Assembly (NCBI GenBank): GCA_022843825.1
Contig: JALHMX010000014.1
Location: forward strand, 1 to 64,000
DNA from: Pseudobdellovibrionaceae bacterium
GTDB lineage: Bacteria; Bdellovibrionota; Bdellovibrionia; Bdellovibrionales; Bdellovibrionaceae
DNA length: 64,000 nt
Direction of reading: 5' to 3'
This document shows, piece by piece, positions 1 through 10,513 of this stretch; positions within the stretch are counted from its first letter, which is position 1, and each line of letters opens with the position of its first letter. Made by a program: the position numbers and the translations under genes. A model generated the notes under the pieces. The model was not told the DNA's origin, made no database searches, and saw only the letters and a list, made by a program, of their open reading frames with translations.

Positions 1-1962
1 GGTGGTGCATTTCGAGTGAACGGTGCGGCTATCGGAACGGGTGACGCATCAACCACATTAGGCCTTGGTCAATTTGCCGCTACATCATCAGCACAACTGG
101 CGACTGTGATCAGTGATGAAACAGGATCTGGTAATTTAGTTTTCTCAGCCACACCGACATTTACGGGAACTCCGGCAGCTCCGACTGCTGCAGTTGATAC
201 GAATACTACTCAGCTGGCGACGACAGCATTTGTGGTGGGTCAAGCCGGAGCAAGCAGTCCATTAATGAATAACGCTGTGTCTGTAGGTACATCATTAAGA
301 TATTCACGTGAAGATCATGTACATCCGGTGGATACATCACGAGCTCCGGCAGCAGGATCTACAAATATAACAACCTTAGGAACGATTACTACAGGAACAT
401 GGAACGGAACAACTGTAGCTGTTCAATACGGTGGTACTGGTGCGGCGACTCATACCTCTGGAAGTTTATTAATCGGAGCAGGAACTTCAGCGATCACCAG
501 TTTAGCTGGTGGTTCTGCAGGAAATGTGGTGTACGCCACCGGTGCTTCGACATGGGCTTCGGGAACTAAAGATGCTGCGGGTATTGTGGATAAAACTTCT
601 AATCAGACTGGTATTGCAGGTAGTAAATCCTTTACAGGAAAAATGACGATCAATTCAGGTGGCGCATTTAATCCAGAACTAACAATAGCAGGCCCAGGCA
701 GCAGTGATGGTAGTGGAGTTGTCAATGTAACAAATAATTGGTCTTATCGCGAAGCTATTGTTATGAGGAAAACAACTAACACCGGTGGTTTAAGTTTCGT
801 TTTAAACAATGACGCTGTAGCTGGTGGCCGGAAATGGGAATTCTTTAGTACTGACAACGGAAATGTTGAGGGAGCAGGAAAATTTATTATCTTTAACAAT
901 GGCGCTCCGAATATGACGGTGGACGCTTCAGGGCGAGTTGGTATTGGTACTACTGCACCGGGCTATGCCTTACATGTTTCAGGCGATATAAATCTTTCTC
1001 CGGGCTTTAATTTTAGAATTAATGGTACTGCAATTACTGGCATTAGTGGTTTAACTGCAGGGTTTATTCCGGTTGCAACAAGCGCAACAGCAATTGGAAA
1101 TGGAAGCATAGAAGATAACAGTTTAGGGCATATTAGCGTTGGTACTGTAAAAGCTTCAGGTACAGGAAGACTTGCTCTTACGGGTACTTGGACCGTGAAT
1201 TCGTCGACATTAGTGACCGGCTCAGGTGTAAATATGAGCGAAATGGAACTCGGTGATCCCATATATGCTTGTGGAAATATAATAGGACGAGTTACAAATA
1301 TAGACACTTTTTTTGAGACATTTAGTATCGATACGTTTTACGCCGGCCTTTGTACTGGCACTTTCTATATTGCTGGATATTCATTTATAGCCGATGATGA
1401 CGTAAAAATAAAAACTGATCTTTATGTAAAAAATGATCTTTATAATGAAGGCATACCCTACAACGCAGCTTATAGTACCTGGCAAACTCCTTCGGATGCG
1501 CGTTTAAAGAATATTGTCGGTGACTATGATAAAGGTTTACGTGAAGTGGCTAACTTAGACACTGTTAAATTCCGATACAAAAAAGATAATCCGAAAAATA
1601 GTCCGAGCGATAAAGTTTTTGAAGGCGTTATTGCCCAAGAGCTACAAAAACAAATTCCTGAGGCCGTTAAAACGGATAAAGACGGATTTTTATCAATTAA
1701 CATTACACCGGTCTTCTGGGCGATGGTTAACGCGATTAAAGAGCTTTATCATCAGCTAACAGATGTAGAAAAAAATGTGGCAGAACAAAAGCGTCAAATT
1801 TCATCTTTAGCAGAAAATAAAGTTGATAAAGTCGAGAACGAAATTTTGAAGAATAAAGTGAGTGAACTAAAAACAGAAAATGACTTATTAAAAGAGGAAA
1901 TGAATTCATTAAAAAGCTATCTATGTGCAAAAGATCCTCAGGCGCCCATCTGTAAACCCTAA
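1..1962 (+). CDS. Tail-fibre-like surface protein with C-terminal S74 intramolecular chaperone domain (5' end outside window)
   Basis: Thr/Gly/Ala-rich fibre repeats; C-terminal 'SDARLKNIVGDYDKGLREVANLDTVKFRYK...FEGVIAQELQKQIPEAV' is typical of Peptidase_S74; followed by a coiled coil and 'LCAKDPQAPICKP' tail. The ORF track starts at 16, but the fibre repeat context suggests it continues upstream. Confidence 0.8.
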   Translation, partial: GGAFRVNGAAIGTGDASTTLGLGQFAATSSAQLATVISDETGSGNLVFSATPTFTGTPAAPTAAVDTNTTQLATTAFVVGQAGASSPLMNNAVSVGTSLRYSREDHVHPVDTSRAPAAGSTNITTLGTITTGTWNGTTVAVQYGGTGAATHTSGSLLIGAGTSAITSLAGGSAGNVVYATGASTWASGTKDAAGIVDKTSNQTGIAGSKSFTGKMTINSGGAFNPELTIAGPGSSDGSGVVNVTNNWSYREAIVMRKTTNTGGLSFVLNNDAVAGGRKWEFFSTDNGNVEGAGKFIIFNNGAPNMTVDASGRVGIGTTAPGYALHVSGDINLSPGFNFRINGTAITGISGLTAGFIPVATSATAIGNGSIEDNSLGHISVGTVKASGTGRLALTGTWTVNSSTLVTGSGVNMSEMELGDPIYACGNIIGRVTNIDTFFETFSIDTFYAGLCTGTFYIAGYSFIADDDVKIKTDLYVKNDLYNEGIPYNAAYSTWQTPSDARLKNIVGDYDKGLREVANLDTVKFRYKKDNPKNSPSDKVFEGVIAQELQKQIPEAVKTDKDGFLSINITPVFWAMVNAIKELYHQLTDVEKNVAEQKRQISSLAENKVDKVENEILKNKVSELKTENDLLKEEMNSLKSYLCAKDPQAPICKP

Positions 1963-2094
1963 AGTGCATGATCCCTTTTGAGACAGATTTCGTCTTGATA
2001 TGAGTTGAGCTTTAAAAATCTTTGATTTTTTGCGCATAAGGTTGACAATTAAGGGTAGGGGTTCTGTACGTCTCTTTGGGGAAGGGGAAATCAT

Positions 2095-5000
2095 ATGCTT
2101 TCAAAGTATAAGTTGTTTCAACTTAAGCTTTCGCAGCTGTTGTCTATTATCAAAAGTCCTGTAGCTATTAAGACTATTGTCGTCACATCGGCGGCGGTCA
2201 GTCTAATCAGCTTTCAGAACTGTTCGCAAACTAACTTTACGGCAATGTCTGAAGAGGTCAGTTTAAAAGCCGACCCAGAAGTTTTTTGTAAAAATCCTTT
2301 CACCGGCGAAGAACTTAAAGTCGGACAATCCTATAGAGCATGGAACTTTGATCGAATTTCCTATAATGATCCTGCACGATGCGAAAGCGAGCAACGCATT
2401 TGTACTGCTGAAGGTACTTTTACCGGAAGCTTTAAATACCCGGGCTGTGCTAAAGAAAATCCAGGCGATTGCATATTAGAAGGTATTCGCAATGGAGTTC
2501 CGGAGATGGTTGGAGTTAAACATGGCGAAAGCGTCACAGTTTTTTCTACCGATCGAGTTCCTTTTGAAGGAAACTGTGCAGACAAAAAACATGTGCGAAC
2601 CTGTAATAATGGAGTGTTAAGTTTACCGAATTATAATCAATTAGCCTGCAGTCCTGATCCAGGCGCGGCTTGTAATGTGATTTTACGTAAAAAGGGTATT
2701 AATCAGCCTGTTAGAAAAATTAATCATCTTGATAAAATTAATAATTTGTTTGCCAACTATGAGCTTCCAAACGGAACTAAGTGCGGAAGCGGTGAGACTT
2801 TAGAATGTTATAATGGATCTATTCGCGGAACCGCAAACCGTGAAATTGAATGTCGTGAATTACCTAAACCAAAATTAAATTGTAGTTTGGTAAGGACTAT
2901 TAATGGCGTTGCTCAAGCACCTGTATCTATATTAGATGGAGATAAATATTTCCGCAGACTTTATAAAAAACACAATCCAGGTGTAAGTGAAAAATGTGAA
3001 GATCAAGAAGTATGGTGTAATGACGGAGTATTATCTCAAACCACTCACGTCGAAGAAAATTGTAAAGAGCTTAAAAACTGCGAAGGCGTAAGATTAAAAG
3101 AAAATGGAGTATTGCAAGCGCCGATCACGATGACTCATGGAACAACAATTAAAGACCTTAATTTGACTCATGCTCCGGCACCAGGTGTGTCTTGTGATAA
3201 AAAAGATTTAACTTGTAACGATGGGGTTTTATCGCAAAATCCATTAACGCACATTGAAAGATTTTGTACTACAACGGCATTACCTAAAGATTGTTCGTTA
3301 CCACTAACTGTAAACGGAGTTCCGCAGGCGCCGATCACACTCAAACACGGTGAAACATATAAAGACCAATTATTTTTAAAACATAATCCAGCACCCGGAG
3401 TAAAGTGTGATAAGTTACCAGTGTCGTGTAATGACGGAAAATTATCGCAAGATTCACACCTTGAAGTAAATTGCTCGGAAATTAAAAACTGTAATGGGGT
3501 CATCTTAACAGTGCAAGGAGTTGCGCAGTCGCCAATCACTATTAACCACGGTGATAAAATTAGTGGTCTATTCAAACACCATAGCCCTGCCAGTGGCAGC
3601 GTTTGTAGTGTACAAAAAGATTTAAGCTGCAACAACGGTCAGCTGATCGGTGATCATTTTGAACGCGAATGTACTAATCCTGCAAGAGACTGCCAGCCGA
3701 CAGTAATCAAACAAGATGGCCAAACCTTTCAAACAGTTTCGCTAAAGCATGGCGAGAAGTATCCGTTGAATTTATTCGATCGATTCTCGGCGCCATTTAA
3801 TAGTGGACTCTGTGGTACGCCGATCGAGTTAAAATGTATCGATGGAAGTTACACCCAATCTACGCATCGTGAAACACGTTGTAATTATTTACCAGCAACC
3901 TTCACGGATATTAATATCGACGGTCAGTCGGGTTCAACGCCGGCTGATCCCGTGAAATTATTTATGATTGTGGATTTTTCACCATCGATGGCTCAAGAGT
4001 TAACGCGTGTTAAGGATGCTTTGCGATTATTTATGACTTCACAACGAAGCACTCAAGCCTTTGATATAAAAGTATTTGGGATCGACCATGCGGTCTCAGC
4101 CGTAGGTGCCCCTGCCGGTAAGTTTGTGTTAACGGCCCCAGGAGCGAGTCTTAGTTTAAGAAGCACCACAACGGATGCAAACATCGATAGTTTTTTCACC
4201 CAGATGGACAGCTACCGTCTCAGTTTAGGTTATACAGCACAGTCAAATATCATCGAAAAAGGATTATGTCAGATTGTGCGTTTACTTAAAGACAATCGCT
4301 ATGTCACACCTACGGATAAAGTCAGCTTTATTACCGTTACGGATGAAGATGATGGATCTCTTTTGAACTGCATCGAAGGTACACAAGTTATTCAACACGC
4401 TGGTTATAGAAATTTACATTTAAATAAAAACCTTCATAATCTCGTCGTGCAATTTACGATATCAGGGTCATATGTTAATTGCTATACGCCAGATGGCGGT
4501 CAGCAAATTTGCGCAACGGAAATCATCACGCCGTATACCAATGTTTACATAGATGAGTGTGCACCTGGAAGTGTATACCAACCACGTTGTCAGCAACAGT
4601 TTTTAGGACAAAGTTTTACTTGTAATGCCGCCGAATTAGCTGACATACAGACCCGCATACAAGGTTGGTATGGAAGCAGTAGTGTCACGGCATCGAATTG
4701 TTCACTAGAATATAGAAACATCGTTCATAGCGTTTTGACTATTAGCGAGTCCGAAATTAATAAAACTTTAGAAGAAGTTATGGCGGGGGAACAATTTAGT
4801 TTTACGAATGGTACTAACCCTAATTTTACCGGTACGTACCATGATTATGCACTTCTTTTTAATCATGCGAATGTGACTATAGGAGAGATTCAGAGTCATC
4901 CTCCTTATGCGCAAACCCAGGACTATCATCATGCAGAGTTCAATGGTTCAATGACCTACACCAACGCTATTCGTCTTTTGATTGATCAAAAAATTGATAA

Positions 5001-5442
5001 AAATAATGGTGGAAAAATCGCCATGAATTTTGTAATCTTTGATCCATCATTGAATCCATCAGGTACGACTTGTGATGTCGGAGGAAATGAGGCCATCGGC
5101 GCGTTATACAGCGGCTTAGTAAACCATATGCATAGTACAAATCCAGCGAACATTCCATTCTACCAACGCGAAAGCATTTGTCAGGATAGTTATAGCAACT
5201 CGTTGTTGTTAACTACGGGATTAGCAACCTGGACAGCATTTAGAGAGTACACTTTAGTCGGCCAAAACGCGGCGAATATTAACGGTATCGTAGGCATTCG
5301 TATTGTTCATCCGGATGGAGCAACAATGCAATACAATTTGGGCCAACAAGGTGTGACGATTGATCCGGCGACTAAGGTACTCTATATTCCATCGCCGATT
5401 GCGCTGCCACAACATGGTCGTATCGTATTATTAGGACAGTAA
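2095..5442 (+). CDS. Large Cys-rich lipoprotein with tandem ~65-70 aa repeats and a vWFA-like domain
   Basis: N-terminal hydrophobic segment with 'LISFQNC' lipobox; repeated 'NGV.QAPITL.HG...C....L.CNDG.LSQ..H.E..C' units; 'VKLFMIVDFSPSMAQEL' resembles a vWA MIDAS (DxSxS). Confidence 0.7.
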   Translation: MLSKYKLFQLKLSQLLSIIKSPVAIKTIVVTSAAVSLISFQNCSQTNFTAMSEEVSLKADPEVFCKNPFTGEELKVGQSYRAWNFDRISYNDPARCESEQRICTAEGTFTGSFKYPGCAKENPGDCILEGIRNGVPEMVGVKHGESVTVFSTDRVPFEGNCADKKHVRTCNNGVLSLPNYNQLACSPDPGAACNVILRKKGINQPVRKINHLDKINNLFANYELPNGTKCGSGETLECYNGSIRGTANREIECRELPKPKLNCSLVRTINGVAQAPVSILDGDKYFRRLYKKHNPGVSEKCEDQEVWCNDGVLSQTTHVEENCKELKNCEGVRLKENGVLQAPITMTHGTTIKDLNLTHAPAPGVSCDKKDLTCNDGVLSQNPLTHIERFCTTTALPKDCSLPLTVNGVPQAPITLKHGETYKDQLFLKHNPAPGVKCDKLPVSCNDGKLSQDSHLEVNCSEIKNCNGVILTVQGVAQSPITINHGDKISGLFKHHSPASGSVCSVQKDLSCNNGQLIGDHFERECTNPARDCQPTVIKQDGQTFQTVSLKHGEKYPLNLFDRFSAPFNSGLCGTPIELKCIDGSYTQSTHRETRCNYLPATFTDINIDGQSGSTPADPVKLFMIVDFSPSMAQELTRVKDALRLFMTSQRSTQAFDIKVFGIDHAVSAVGAPAGKFVLTAPGASLSLRSTTTDANIDSFFTQMDSYRLSLGYTAQSNIIEKGLCQIVRLLKDNRYVTPTDKVSFITVTDEDDGSLLNCIEGTQVIQHAGYRNLHLNKNLHNLVVQFTISGSYVNCYTPDGGQQICATEIITPYTNVYIDECAPGSVYQPRCQQQFLGQSFTCNAAELADIQTRIQGWYGSSSVTASNCSLEYRNIVHSVLTISESEINKTLEEVMAGEQFSFTNGTNPNFTGTYHDYALLFNHANVTIGEIQSHPPYAQTQDYHHAEFNGSMTYTNAIRLLIDQKIDKNNGGKIAMNFVIFDPSLNPSGTTCDVGGNEAIGALYSGLVNHMHSTNPANIPFYQRESICQDSYSNSLLLTTGLATWTAFREYTLVGQNAANINGIVGIRIVHPDGATMQYNLGQQGVTIDPATKVLYIPSPIALPQHGRIVLLGQ

Positions 5443-5504
5443 AGGTCGGGTTTGTTTAAATTAACTAGAATTTAAAAAGTGCACCATGAATACTATACTG
5501 TGGG

Positions 5505-6731
5505 GTGCACATGGCTATATTTTCGATGATCGCGATTAGTTTTATCGGGTTAACAGCTAACGCACATACTGTAGCTGAGCAGCCGCAAGTTGTACTTACT
5601 GATTTAGCGGCCGCCAAAGCAGTAGGTGGATTTATTTTATCAGAAGACGAAGAGCTTGGTGTGGCGACAGTTTATTTAAATGCTGATCAGATCAATCTTC
5701 TTTCCAGTTTAAATCACTCACAAGGGAAATGTGCAGGTTTTGAGGTTCTCAATAAAGAAGACTCCGCTCAACCAGGAAAAGTTTTACGAGATTTAAGTCA
5801 AACGCACCAGCGAATTTCATTTTTTAAATCAGCACTAGCTCCACAAATCAATTTTAACGAAGACTATCAAAAACTTATCGATCAAGCTTCTGCTTTGGAA
5901 TTAAAAAAGACTGTTTCTTGGCTGGCGTCTTATCACAGTCGTTATCATCAAAGTGCAAATCCGAATCAACATGTCCATGATTTAAAAGTGAAACTTAACT
6001 CATGGTTAAGGAATGCTCCGTGGTCGTATACGATTGAAACAATTGCCCACGATTCTACAAAACAACTCAGTTTGCGCCTACGTATACCGGGGCAAAGAAG
6101 TCCGCACGAAGTTGTCGTATTAGGTGGACATTTAGATTCGATCAATAAGCCAGACATTGATAAGCCTGCGGATCCTAAAGCTCGTGCTCCAGGCACCGAT
6201 GACAATGCATCAGGATCAAGTAACCTGATTGAAGCTTTGAAGCTCTTAAAACAAGTTAAAAGTTTTGATCGCACCCTTGAGTTTTATTGGTACGCCGGAG
6301 AAGAAGGTGGACTTTTAGGTTCAGCAGAAATTGCCAAAGAAGCCAATGCTAATAAAAGAAAAATTATTGGTGTACTGCAGTTAGACATGACTTTGTTTGC
6401 TGGATCGGGACAACAAGTGATTGGATCGATTTCAGATTTTACTAGCCCTGGGCTACGTGATTTGTTTTATCAGATTAACGATTTATATATTAAATCAAAA
6501 GTTATAGAAAGCAAATGTGGGTATGCTTGCAGTGATCATGTATCATGGCATCGTCAAGGGTATCCTGCAATAATGCCTACGGAAGCCAGTTTTAAAAGTA
6601 TGAATAAATTTATTCATACTGACTTGGATCTTATTTTACCGAGTTCAAACTTTGATCATTCAAATAATTTCACGAAATACGCAACATTGTTTGCGTTGGT
6701 ACTAGGAAATTCATCTATCGTGATAGAATAA
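5505..6731 (+). CDS. Secreted M28-family zinc aminopeptidase
   Basis: Signal peptide; 'VVLGGHLDS', 'GTDDNASGSSNLIEAL', 'YAGEEGGLLGS' metal-ligand motifs of M28 peptidases. Confidence 0.85.
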   Translation: MHMAIFSMIAISFIGLTANAHTVAEQPQVVLTDLAAAKAVGGFILSEDEELGVATVYLNADQINLLSSLNHSQGKCAGFEVLNKEDSAQPGKVLRDLSQTHQRISFFKSALAPQINFNEDYQKLIDQASALELKKTVSWLASYHSRYHQSANPNQHVHDLKVKLNSWLRNAPWSYTIETIAHDSTKQLSLRLRIPGQRSPHEVVVLGGHLDSINKPDIDKPADPKARAPGTDDNASGSSNLIEALKLLKQVKSFDRTLEFYWYAGEEGGLLGSAEIAKEANANKRKIIGVLQLDMTLFAGSGQQVIGSISDFTSPGLRDLFYQINDLYIKSKVIESKCGYACSDHVSWHRQGYPAIMPTEASFKSMNKFIHTDLDLILPSSNFDHSNNFTKYATLFALVLGNSSIVIE

Positions 6732-6732
6732 A

Positions 6733-6768
6733 AAAAGCTTACTTAAGATTTCTCTAAAGTAAGCTTTT
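6733..6768. terminator. Hairpin terminator downstream of M28 peptidase
   Basis: 12-bp perfect arms AAAAGCTTACTT / AAGTAAGCTTTT with a 12-nt loop and flanking A/T tracts. Confidence 0.7.
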
Positions 6769-6796
6769 AAATAAACAAATAAGTTAAAAAATTAAC

Positions 6797-7036
6797 TTAC
6801 TGTCTATATGATTCAGTTGATTGTCTTTTAGTATCGGACATGTCGCTACTTGCGTTTTCTTTTTCAGCCAACTCATCGCGCTTTGATCTATGCTCTGTGC
6901 GATCTTGGCTTCTATCAGCTCTTTGAGACTGAGATTGAGACTCGCGTCCGTCCATGTTTTCTTTAGCAGAAGATGGATTGTGTGATGCGCTCTGAGAATC
7001 CTGTGTGCGTTGTGGTTGCTGCGGTTGCTGTGCCAT
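6797..7036 (-). CDS. Small hydrophilic Gln/Ser/Arg-rich protein
   Basis: MAQQPQQPQRTQDSQSASH... start at 7036 preceded by AAGGAG ribosome binding site (reverse strand); chosen over the overlapping 6784..7074 frame. Confidence 0.55.
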   Translation of the reverse strand: MAQQPQQPQRTQDSQSASHNPSSAKENMDGRESQSQSQRADRSQDRTEHRSKRDELAEKENASSDMSDTKRQSTESYRQ

Positions 7037-7166
7037 ATAAATCTCCTTTGGTTGTTTGTTACATGTTTGTACAAGATTACAAAGCAAGAACTGGTCCTAT
7101 TTTTTTGAAGCGAAAAGGCTATGTTAAACCAGGTTTTAAAGAAAATTGCCCCGATTTTTAATCTAC

Positions 7167-7541
7167 TTAAGGAAAACTGACCGAAGACTCTATCTGATTA
7201 ATGTGAACTGTAGTGTCTTCATCATCGATGTAACCTATGTAGCATTTCTCCATATTTTTGCTATCGATAATATCATCCATTTCAAACAGAATGCTGTCTG
7301 ACATCGGAATTAAGGTCATTTGGGTAATAACTTCTGCGCACGCGCGCGGGTTTGTTTTAAATTCATTTAAAGTTGTTTCGATGTATTGTGAACACGATCG
7401 CGGAATGGTCACTGTATAAGAATGATCAATAACTTCAAGCGGGCCGCAAAAAACCTCTCTTGATTCATAGGCTTGTGTAAAGGCAGAAAGACTCAAAGTC
7501 ATCGCGCCACATAAAAGTGTCAGTGCTAAAAATTTTTTCAT
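7167..7541 (-). CDS. Secreted hypothetical protein
   Basis: Signal peptide MKKFLALTLLCGAMTLSLSAFTQAYES; RBS AAGGGAG upstream of start. Confidence 0.6.
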   Translation of the reverse strand: MKKFLALTLLCGAMTLSLSAFTQAYESREVFCGPLEVIDHSYTVTIPRSCSQYIETTLNEFKTNPRACAEVITQMTLIPMSDSILFEMDDIIDSKNMEKCYIGYIDDEDTTVHINQIESSVSFP

Positions 7542-7600
7542 AAGAACTCCCTTAATATGTTTTGCACATTATAAGAGAGCAATAGTCATACCAGGGGGCT

Positions 7601-9688
7601 TTATTTGTTCATCAATTTTTGATAAAGATAAGTGAACTCTAAGGCCATAAATTCCGCCATTTCGACAGTATTGGTGGCACGACCATGACCGCCATCGAGA
7701 TTTTCATGGTAAAGAACGGGATAACCTAGCTCAAGCATACGCGCCACCATTTGGCGAGCGTGTGCGGGGTGAACTCGATCATCTTTAGTGCTCGTCAGAA
7801 AAAATGCCTCAGGATACTGCTTTTCTTTTTTAAGATTATGTAACGGTGAATATGATTTTAAATACTCATGCATTTTGGAGTCATCGGGGTTTCCATACTC
7901 TTCGATCCAACTAGCGCCGGCTAACCAGCGATGATACTCTAGCATATTAGTGAGTGGAACTTCGCTGATGACGGCAGAATACAGTTCTGGGCGTTGAGTT
8001 AAAGCTACGGCTGTTAATAGACCACCATTTGATCCACCCTTAATACCCAAACGCGACGGAGAAGTAATTTTCCGAAAAAATAAATCTTCAGCGACCGCAT
8101 AAAAGTCTTCAAAAATTTTATACCTATTCTGTCGCAAGCCGGCCGCATGCCACGCGGGACCGTACTCTCCTCCGCCACGAAGATTGGCTAAAACATATAT
8201 ACCACCTTGCTCTAGCCAAGTAGAGCCAGTGACGTTCAGATACTCCGGCGTTCTGGAAACTTCAAAGCCTCCATAAGCTTCAATCAATGTTGGATTATTA
8301 CCATCAAGTACAGTTTTTTTAGAACTGACCATAAAATAAGGTATAAGTGTGCCATCTTTACTTTTTGCTTTTAACTGCTCCACTTTATACTTTGTAGAAT
8401 CAAAAAAGGCAGGGCTCTGCATAACTTTTCGAACTACTGGGTTGTCATCGTGTTTAAAGTAAACTGAGCGCGGCGATAAAAAATCCGTATAACTGAAATA
8501 GGTGTGGTTATGTTTTGAGGATGTGGTTCCTAAAGTTTGACTTCCATTTTTATCACCAAATTCGATCGTTGATCTTATCCATTGACCAGATTTTAGTTCA
8601 TACTTAAAGACACGTTCTTTAACATCCTGTAATGTTCCCACAAACAAAAAATCCTTGGTGGAATGTGCGTATTCAAAAAACTCGGTTTCCGAAGGTTGAA
8701 AAAGAAGCTGTACGGTGGCATTTTCTTTGGTTATATTAGATTCATGAATAGCGATTAGACTTCCAGCTGGAAAGTTTCGGTATGCTTTACGCAAGTAAAC
8801 AATAAAGTACTCATTAGAATAATCTGCAATGTAAGAAGTGGAGGGTATTTTAATTGGCGTCAACTTCATTTTGTCCACATCAACTAAATATGAATTTTGT
8901 TCGTAAAATTTTGTATTTTCAATCAATAGAGTGATTTTTTTATTATCACCTACAAAAAAACTGTAAGCACCGGTGTAAACGGAACTTAGGTTTCCCTTAA
9001 ATAAAACAGGTGCATCAGCTAATTTTTGACCGCGTTTAAGAACTTTGACAACTGAAGGATATCCAGAGGTTGTTAAGCTGTTTGCGTCTATGCCATCACC
9101 TATAAGCAAAGTGTCTTTATCCAGCCACGACAGCGACGATTTTGATTCCGGCAAAACAAATCCATCTTTTACAAACTGTAAACTAGATAAATTGAACTCG
9201 CGGTAAGTCACCGCATCCTTTCCACCATCGGAAAGAGCTATAGTGCAAAATTCATAGTTGGACTGTAAGCAACGAAGTCCCTTGTATACCCAGTTTTGGT
9301 TTTCAGCTTTTGCCAGATGATCGACATCAAGCACTGTTATCCATGCAGGCTTTCCTGAATTGAACGAATTCATACTGGTGCGACGAAGAATTCCGCGTAT
9401 GTGCACATCGTCTTGCCAAAAATTGTATAGGGAATCGTCGATAAAAAAAATACCGGGCAATTTATCTTTTGAGTTTAATATTTCAAACGCTTTTTTATAG
9501 GTAGTACTGTAGCGAGGGTCTTTTTTTAATCTTATCTCAGAGATTTTGTTTTGTTCGCGAGCAAAACTTAAAGCTTGATCACCAGTAATTTGAGTTAAAT
9601 AAGAAAGATGTTCCATGGAGACCTCTTTTTTAGAAACACACGATTGAAATAAAAACAAAACAATTAAAAAAATAAATCTTGAATTCAT
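7601..9688 (-). CDS. Prolyl oligopeptidase family (S9A) lipoprotein
   Basis: Lipobox 'LFQSCVS'; 'GIKGGSNGGLLTAVALTQRPELYSAVISEVPLTNMLEYHRW' and C-terminal 'DDRVHPAHARQM...GGHG' catalytic motifs. Confidence 0.9.
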   Translation of the reverse strand: MNSRFIFLIVLFLFQSCVSKKEVSMEHLSYLTQITGDQALSFAREQNKISEIRLKKDPRYSTTYKKAFEILNSKDKLPGIFFIDDSLYNFWQDDVHIRGILRRTSMNSFNSGKPAWITVLDVDHLAKAENQNWVYKGLRCLQSNYEFCTIALSDGGKDAVTYREFNLSSLQFVKDGFVLPESKSSLSWLDKDTLLIGDGIDANSLTTSGYPSVVKVLKRGQKLADAPVLFKGNLSSVYTGAYSFFVGDNKKITLLIENTKFYEQNSYLVDVDKMKLTPIKIPSTSYIADYSNEYFIVYLRKAYRNFPAGSLIAIHESNITKENATVQLLFQPSETEFFEYAHSTKDFLFVGTLQDVKERVFKYELKSGQWIRSTIEFGDKNGSQTLGTTSSKHNHTYFSYTDFLSPRSVYFKHDDNPVVRKVMQSPAFFDSTKYKVEQLKAKSKDGTLIPYFMVSSKKTVLDGNNPTLIEAYGGFEVSRTPEYLNVTGSTWLEQGGIYVLANLRGGGEYGPAWHAAGLRQNRYKIFEDFYAVAEDLFFRKITSPSRLGIKGGSNGGLLTAVALTQRPELYSAVISEVPLTNMLEYHRWLAGASWIEEYGNPDDSKMHEYLKSYSPLHNLKKEKQYPEAFFLTSTKDDRVHPAHARQMVARMLELGYPVLYHENLDGGHGRATNTVEMAEFMALEFTYLYQKLMNK

Positions 9689-9694
9689 AAAAAG

Positions 9695-10513
9695 TTATTT
9701 CATTGCAAAATACACAGCGATAAGTCCAACAGCAAAAAGATATCCAGAAAACAAATGTATTTTGCCACGGTGGACAATTTTAACGATGATTGTTAGGCCG
9801 AGCAGCCCGACGAAGTAGGCCGTAATAAATCCTATCCAAAGATAGCTTGCATTGGCAGTCAACAGGCTGGTCTCGCGCAGCTCTAATAATGCGGCGCCGG
9901 CGATGGCGGGGATGGAGATTAAAAAACTAAATCGTGCCGCTTCGGCGCGTGAGACTCCACAGATTAGTGCGGTAGCTATAGTTGAACCTGCACGACTAAT
10001 ACCTGGGGCGATAGCCAAGCCTTGCGCTATACCAATAGCTAAGGCTTGCTTGAATGATATATTTGATTTGGAAAGATCCATTTTATCCAGTGAAAATGTG
10101 TCTTGTTTTATTCTGCTGGTTAAAAGCAGCAATAATCCTGTGATGCAAAGAAATAGGCCAACTGCAGTTAGGCTTGAGAAAAGATTTTTAAAATCTTCGC
10201 GAAAAACCAGTCCGATTATAGCAGTGGGTATACTGGCCACAACAATCAGAACAACTAAACGCAAGCCACCTGACATTTTTCGTTGTGCAATACCTTTGAA
10301 GGCGTCAGAGGCTATGCTGATTAAATCTAAACGGTAGTAAGTTAGAATCGCAAACAGAGTTCCTAGGTGGACCACGATATCTAATTCTAGACTGTGGTGT
10401 ACAACACCCAATAGCTTTTGAAAAATGACTAAATGACCAGAACTTGAGACCGGTAGAAACTCAGTTAAACCTTGCACTAGTCCCAATAAAAATGCTTGTA
10501 GCCAACTCACCAA
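9695..10513 (-). CDS. uppP: Undecaprenyl-diphosphatase
   Basis: 'LLGLVQGLTEFLPVSSSGHLVI' and 'QGLAIAPGISRAGSTIATALICG' are signature UppP/BacA motifs. Confidence 0.95.
   Translation of the reverse strand: MVSWLQAFLLGLVQGLTEFLPVSSSGHLVIFQKLLGVVHHSLELDIVVHLGTLFAILTYYRLDLISIASDAFKGIAQRKMSGGLRLVVLIVVASIPTAIIGLVFREDFKNLFSSLTAVGLFLCITGLLLLLTSRIKQDTFSLDKMDLSKSNISFKQALAIGIAQGLAIAPGISRAGSTIATALICGVSRAEAARFSFLISIPAIAGAALLELRETSLLTANASYLWIGFITAYFVGLLGLTIIVKIVHRGKIHLFSGYLFAVGLIAVYFAMK

Noticed and set aside
963-1307. 114-aa minus-strand ORF within the fibre gene
   Set aside because: Antisense shadow of a strong CDS.
3168-3635. 155-aa minus-strand ORF inside the repeat lipoprotein
   Set aside because: Antisense to a strong repetitive CDS; no start signal or domain.
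6784-7074. Alternative-frame 96-aa minus-strand ORF
   Set aside because: Overlapping frame starting MAQQPQQPQRTQ has the AAGGAG RBS at the right distance.
9852-10337. 161-aa plus-strand ORF antisense to uppP
   Set aside because: uppP is unambiguous; the antisense translation looks like codon-bias shadow.
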